This document shows positions 6,232-6,790 of a stretch of 6,790 nt of DNA, in pieces; position 1 is the first letter of the stretch; each line of letters starts with the position of its first letter. The notes under the pieces are model-generated. The model was not told the origin of the DNA and made no database searches. It saw only the letters and a program-made list of their open reading frames with translations. The translations under genes were made by a program, and so were the position numbers. Source of the DNA: an uncultured Brachyspira sp. (GTDB lineage: Bacteria > Spirochaetota > Brachyspiria > Brachyspirales > Brachyspiraceae); the NCBI RefSeq assembly GCF_949287625.1, contig NZ_CASEGO010000133.1:1-6790 (forward strand), in the 5' to 3' direction.

Positions 6232-6557
6232 CTAAATATTGGTAATTATACTATATGAACCATATACAACTTCTGGATTTTCAGTATCTGTCAGACTAAA
6301 ACATCTATGAGATTTTTATGTGTCATTAAAATCCATATTGAAGTTTATAAAGTTAATACTTATAACTTCACTTATTATATCATAAGGCTCTTTTCTTATG
6401 CTTCATTTACTCTTAAATATATATTTATGATGGCTTTCACATCAAGTACGGATTCTTTTAAGTTAATACTTACTGGTAAGTTGTGAGGATTCATTATTTG
6501 AATATTATGAACAGTTTCAAAGCCTAAATCTTCAAGAACAGCATTTACTATATTCTC
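6232..6557 (-). pseudogene. Remnant of an Rpn/PD-(D/E)XK nuclease (transposase-like) gene
   Basis: On the minus strand, 6557-6396 reads as a fragment beginning ENIVNAVLEDLGFETV and continuing through MNPHNLP and KESVLDVKA, then stops at TAA. A shift of frame continues from about 6402 with EPYDIISEVISINFINF, then an in-frame TAA at 6316-6314, then SHRCFSLTDTENPEV, ending at TAG (6234-6232). The order and wording resemble the Rpn recombination-promoting nuclease / PD-(D/E)XK transposase family: an N-terminal INAVL helix, the LDVKA strand with a catalytic Asp, the VISINILDFNL strand and the FH-CF-L-D-EN region. The N-terminal part and the central segment with the E-x-Q strand are missing. The fragment begins just after a retained promoter, suggesting deletion of the original 5' coding end. 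Recognition is from memory of the family. Confidence 0.6.
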
Positions 6558-6560
6558 TAG

Positions 6561-6589
6561 TATATACCTAAACAATTACAATTTGTCAA
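6561..6589 (-). promoter_or_regulatory. Inward promoter ahead of the nuclease relic
   Basis: On the minus strand TTGACA (6589-6584), a 17-base spacer and TATATA (6566-6561) form a consensus-like promoter. It is the counterpart of the promoter at 171-199 in the left repeat arm. The predicted start falls at about 6554, at the edge of the nuclease relic, so the transcript would contain only broken coding sequence and run antisense toward the NUDIX-kinase gene. Confidence 0.6.
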
Positions 6590-6621
6590 ATTTTAATTAT
6601 TTATAATATAATATATTTTTA

Positions 6622-6732
6622 TTAATCAACAAAATATGTTTTAGATGTATAGTAAATTACTTATTTGGTATAATAATAGGTAATCAGCCGCACGTATCGT
6701 TGACATTTGATAAGAATAAACAATACCGTGCG
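6622..6732 (-). repeat. Right arm of long inverted repeat
   Basis: Bases 6669-6732 are the exact reverse complement of 1-64, and 6622-6672 matches 61-111 at about 80 percent. The outer portion carries the same imperfect palindrome, CGCACGTAT (6689-6697) against ATACCGTGCG (6723-6732), enclosing 25 bases. The perfect match ends at 6732 only because the window begins at base 1 on the other side, so the true outer limit is unknown. A TTGACA at 6700-6705 lies inside the palindrome loop but has no matching -10 at 17 bases. Confidence 0.9.
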
Positions 6733-6762
6733 TCCCGAACGAAGATGAGGGAGAGCTCGCGG

Positions 6763-6790
6763 TTGACAAACTTAAAAATTTTTAGTATAT
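6763..6790 (+). promoter_or_regulatory. Outward promoter running off the window end
   Basis: TTGACA at 6763-6768 is followed by a 17-base spacer and TATAT at 6786-6790, where the window stops, so the last base of the -10 is not visible. The 30 bases before it are GC-rich for this genome (GAGAGCTCGCGG just upstream of the -35). It probably drives a plus-strand gene to the right of the window. Confidence 0.6.

Overview
This is a very AT-rich window (coding regions use almost only A/T-ending codons). It looks like a spirochaete chromosome, most probably Brachyspira. That assignment is inferred from the composition, the L34/RnpA/YidD/YidC/KhpB protein sequences and a relic of the Rpn-type PD-(D/E)XK nuclease family that I recall as abundant in Brachyspira. 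I could not run a database comparison.

Layout. The left edge (1-392) has no gene. It holds one arm of an inverted repeat (1-111), an inward-facing promoter (171-199), a featureless AT-rich stretch (202-343) and the terminator of the minus-strand operon (344-369). From 393 to 3893 lies a compact minus-strand housekeeping operon, transcribed rpmH - rnpA - yidD - yidC - khpB(jag). Its promoter is at 3968-3996. It codes for ribosomal protein L34, the protein subunit of RNase P, the small factor YidD, the YidC membrane insertase and the RNA-binding protein KhpB/Jag. This conserved bacterial cluster ties ribosome and tRNA production to membrane protein insertion. The rpmH gene is only 47 codons long, and rnpA uses a TTG start.

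A back-to-back promoter (4036-4064) drives a plus-strand pair of signalling genes. The first is a small RsbW-like GHKL ATPase (4090-4572). Thirty-three bases later comes an unusual soluble protein that fuses a complete ADP-ribose-pyrophosphatase-like NUDIX domain to a histidine-kinase core (4606-6159). No response regulator, sigma factor or anti-anti-sigma factor is in the window, so the partners of this pair are unknown.

The right edge (6160-6790) has no intact gene. It carries a frameshifted minus-strand remnant of an Rpn/PD-(D/E)XK nuclease gene (6232-6557) with its promoter still in place (6561-6589). Next come the second arm of the inverted repeat (6622-6732) and an outward consensus promoter running off the window end (6763-6790).

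The most striking structural feature is the inverted repeat. Bases 1-64 are the exact reverse complement of 6669-6732, and weaker similarity continues inward to include the promoter in each arm. About 6.6 kb holding essential translation and secretion genes plus the signalling pair therefore sits between two convergent copies of the same repeat, which could in principle recombine and invert it.
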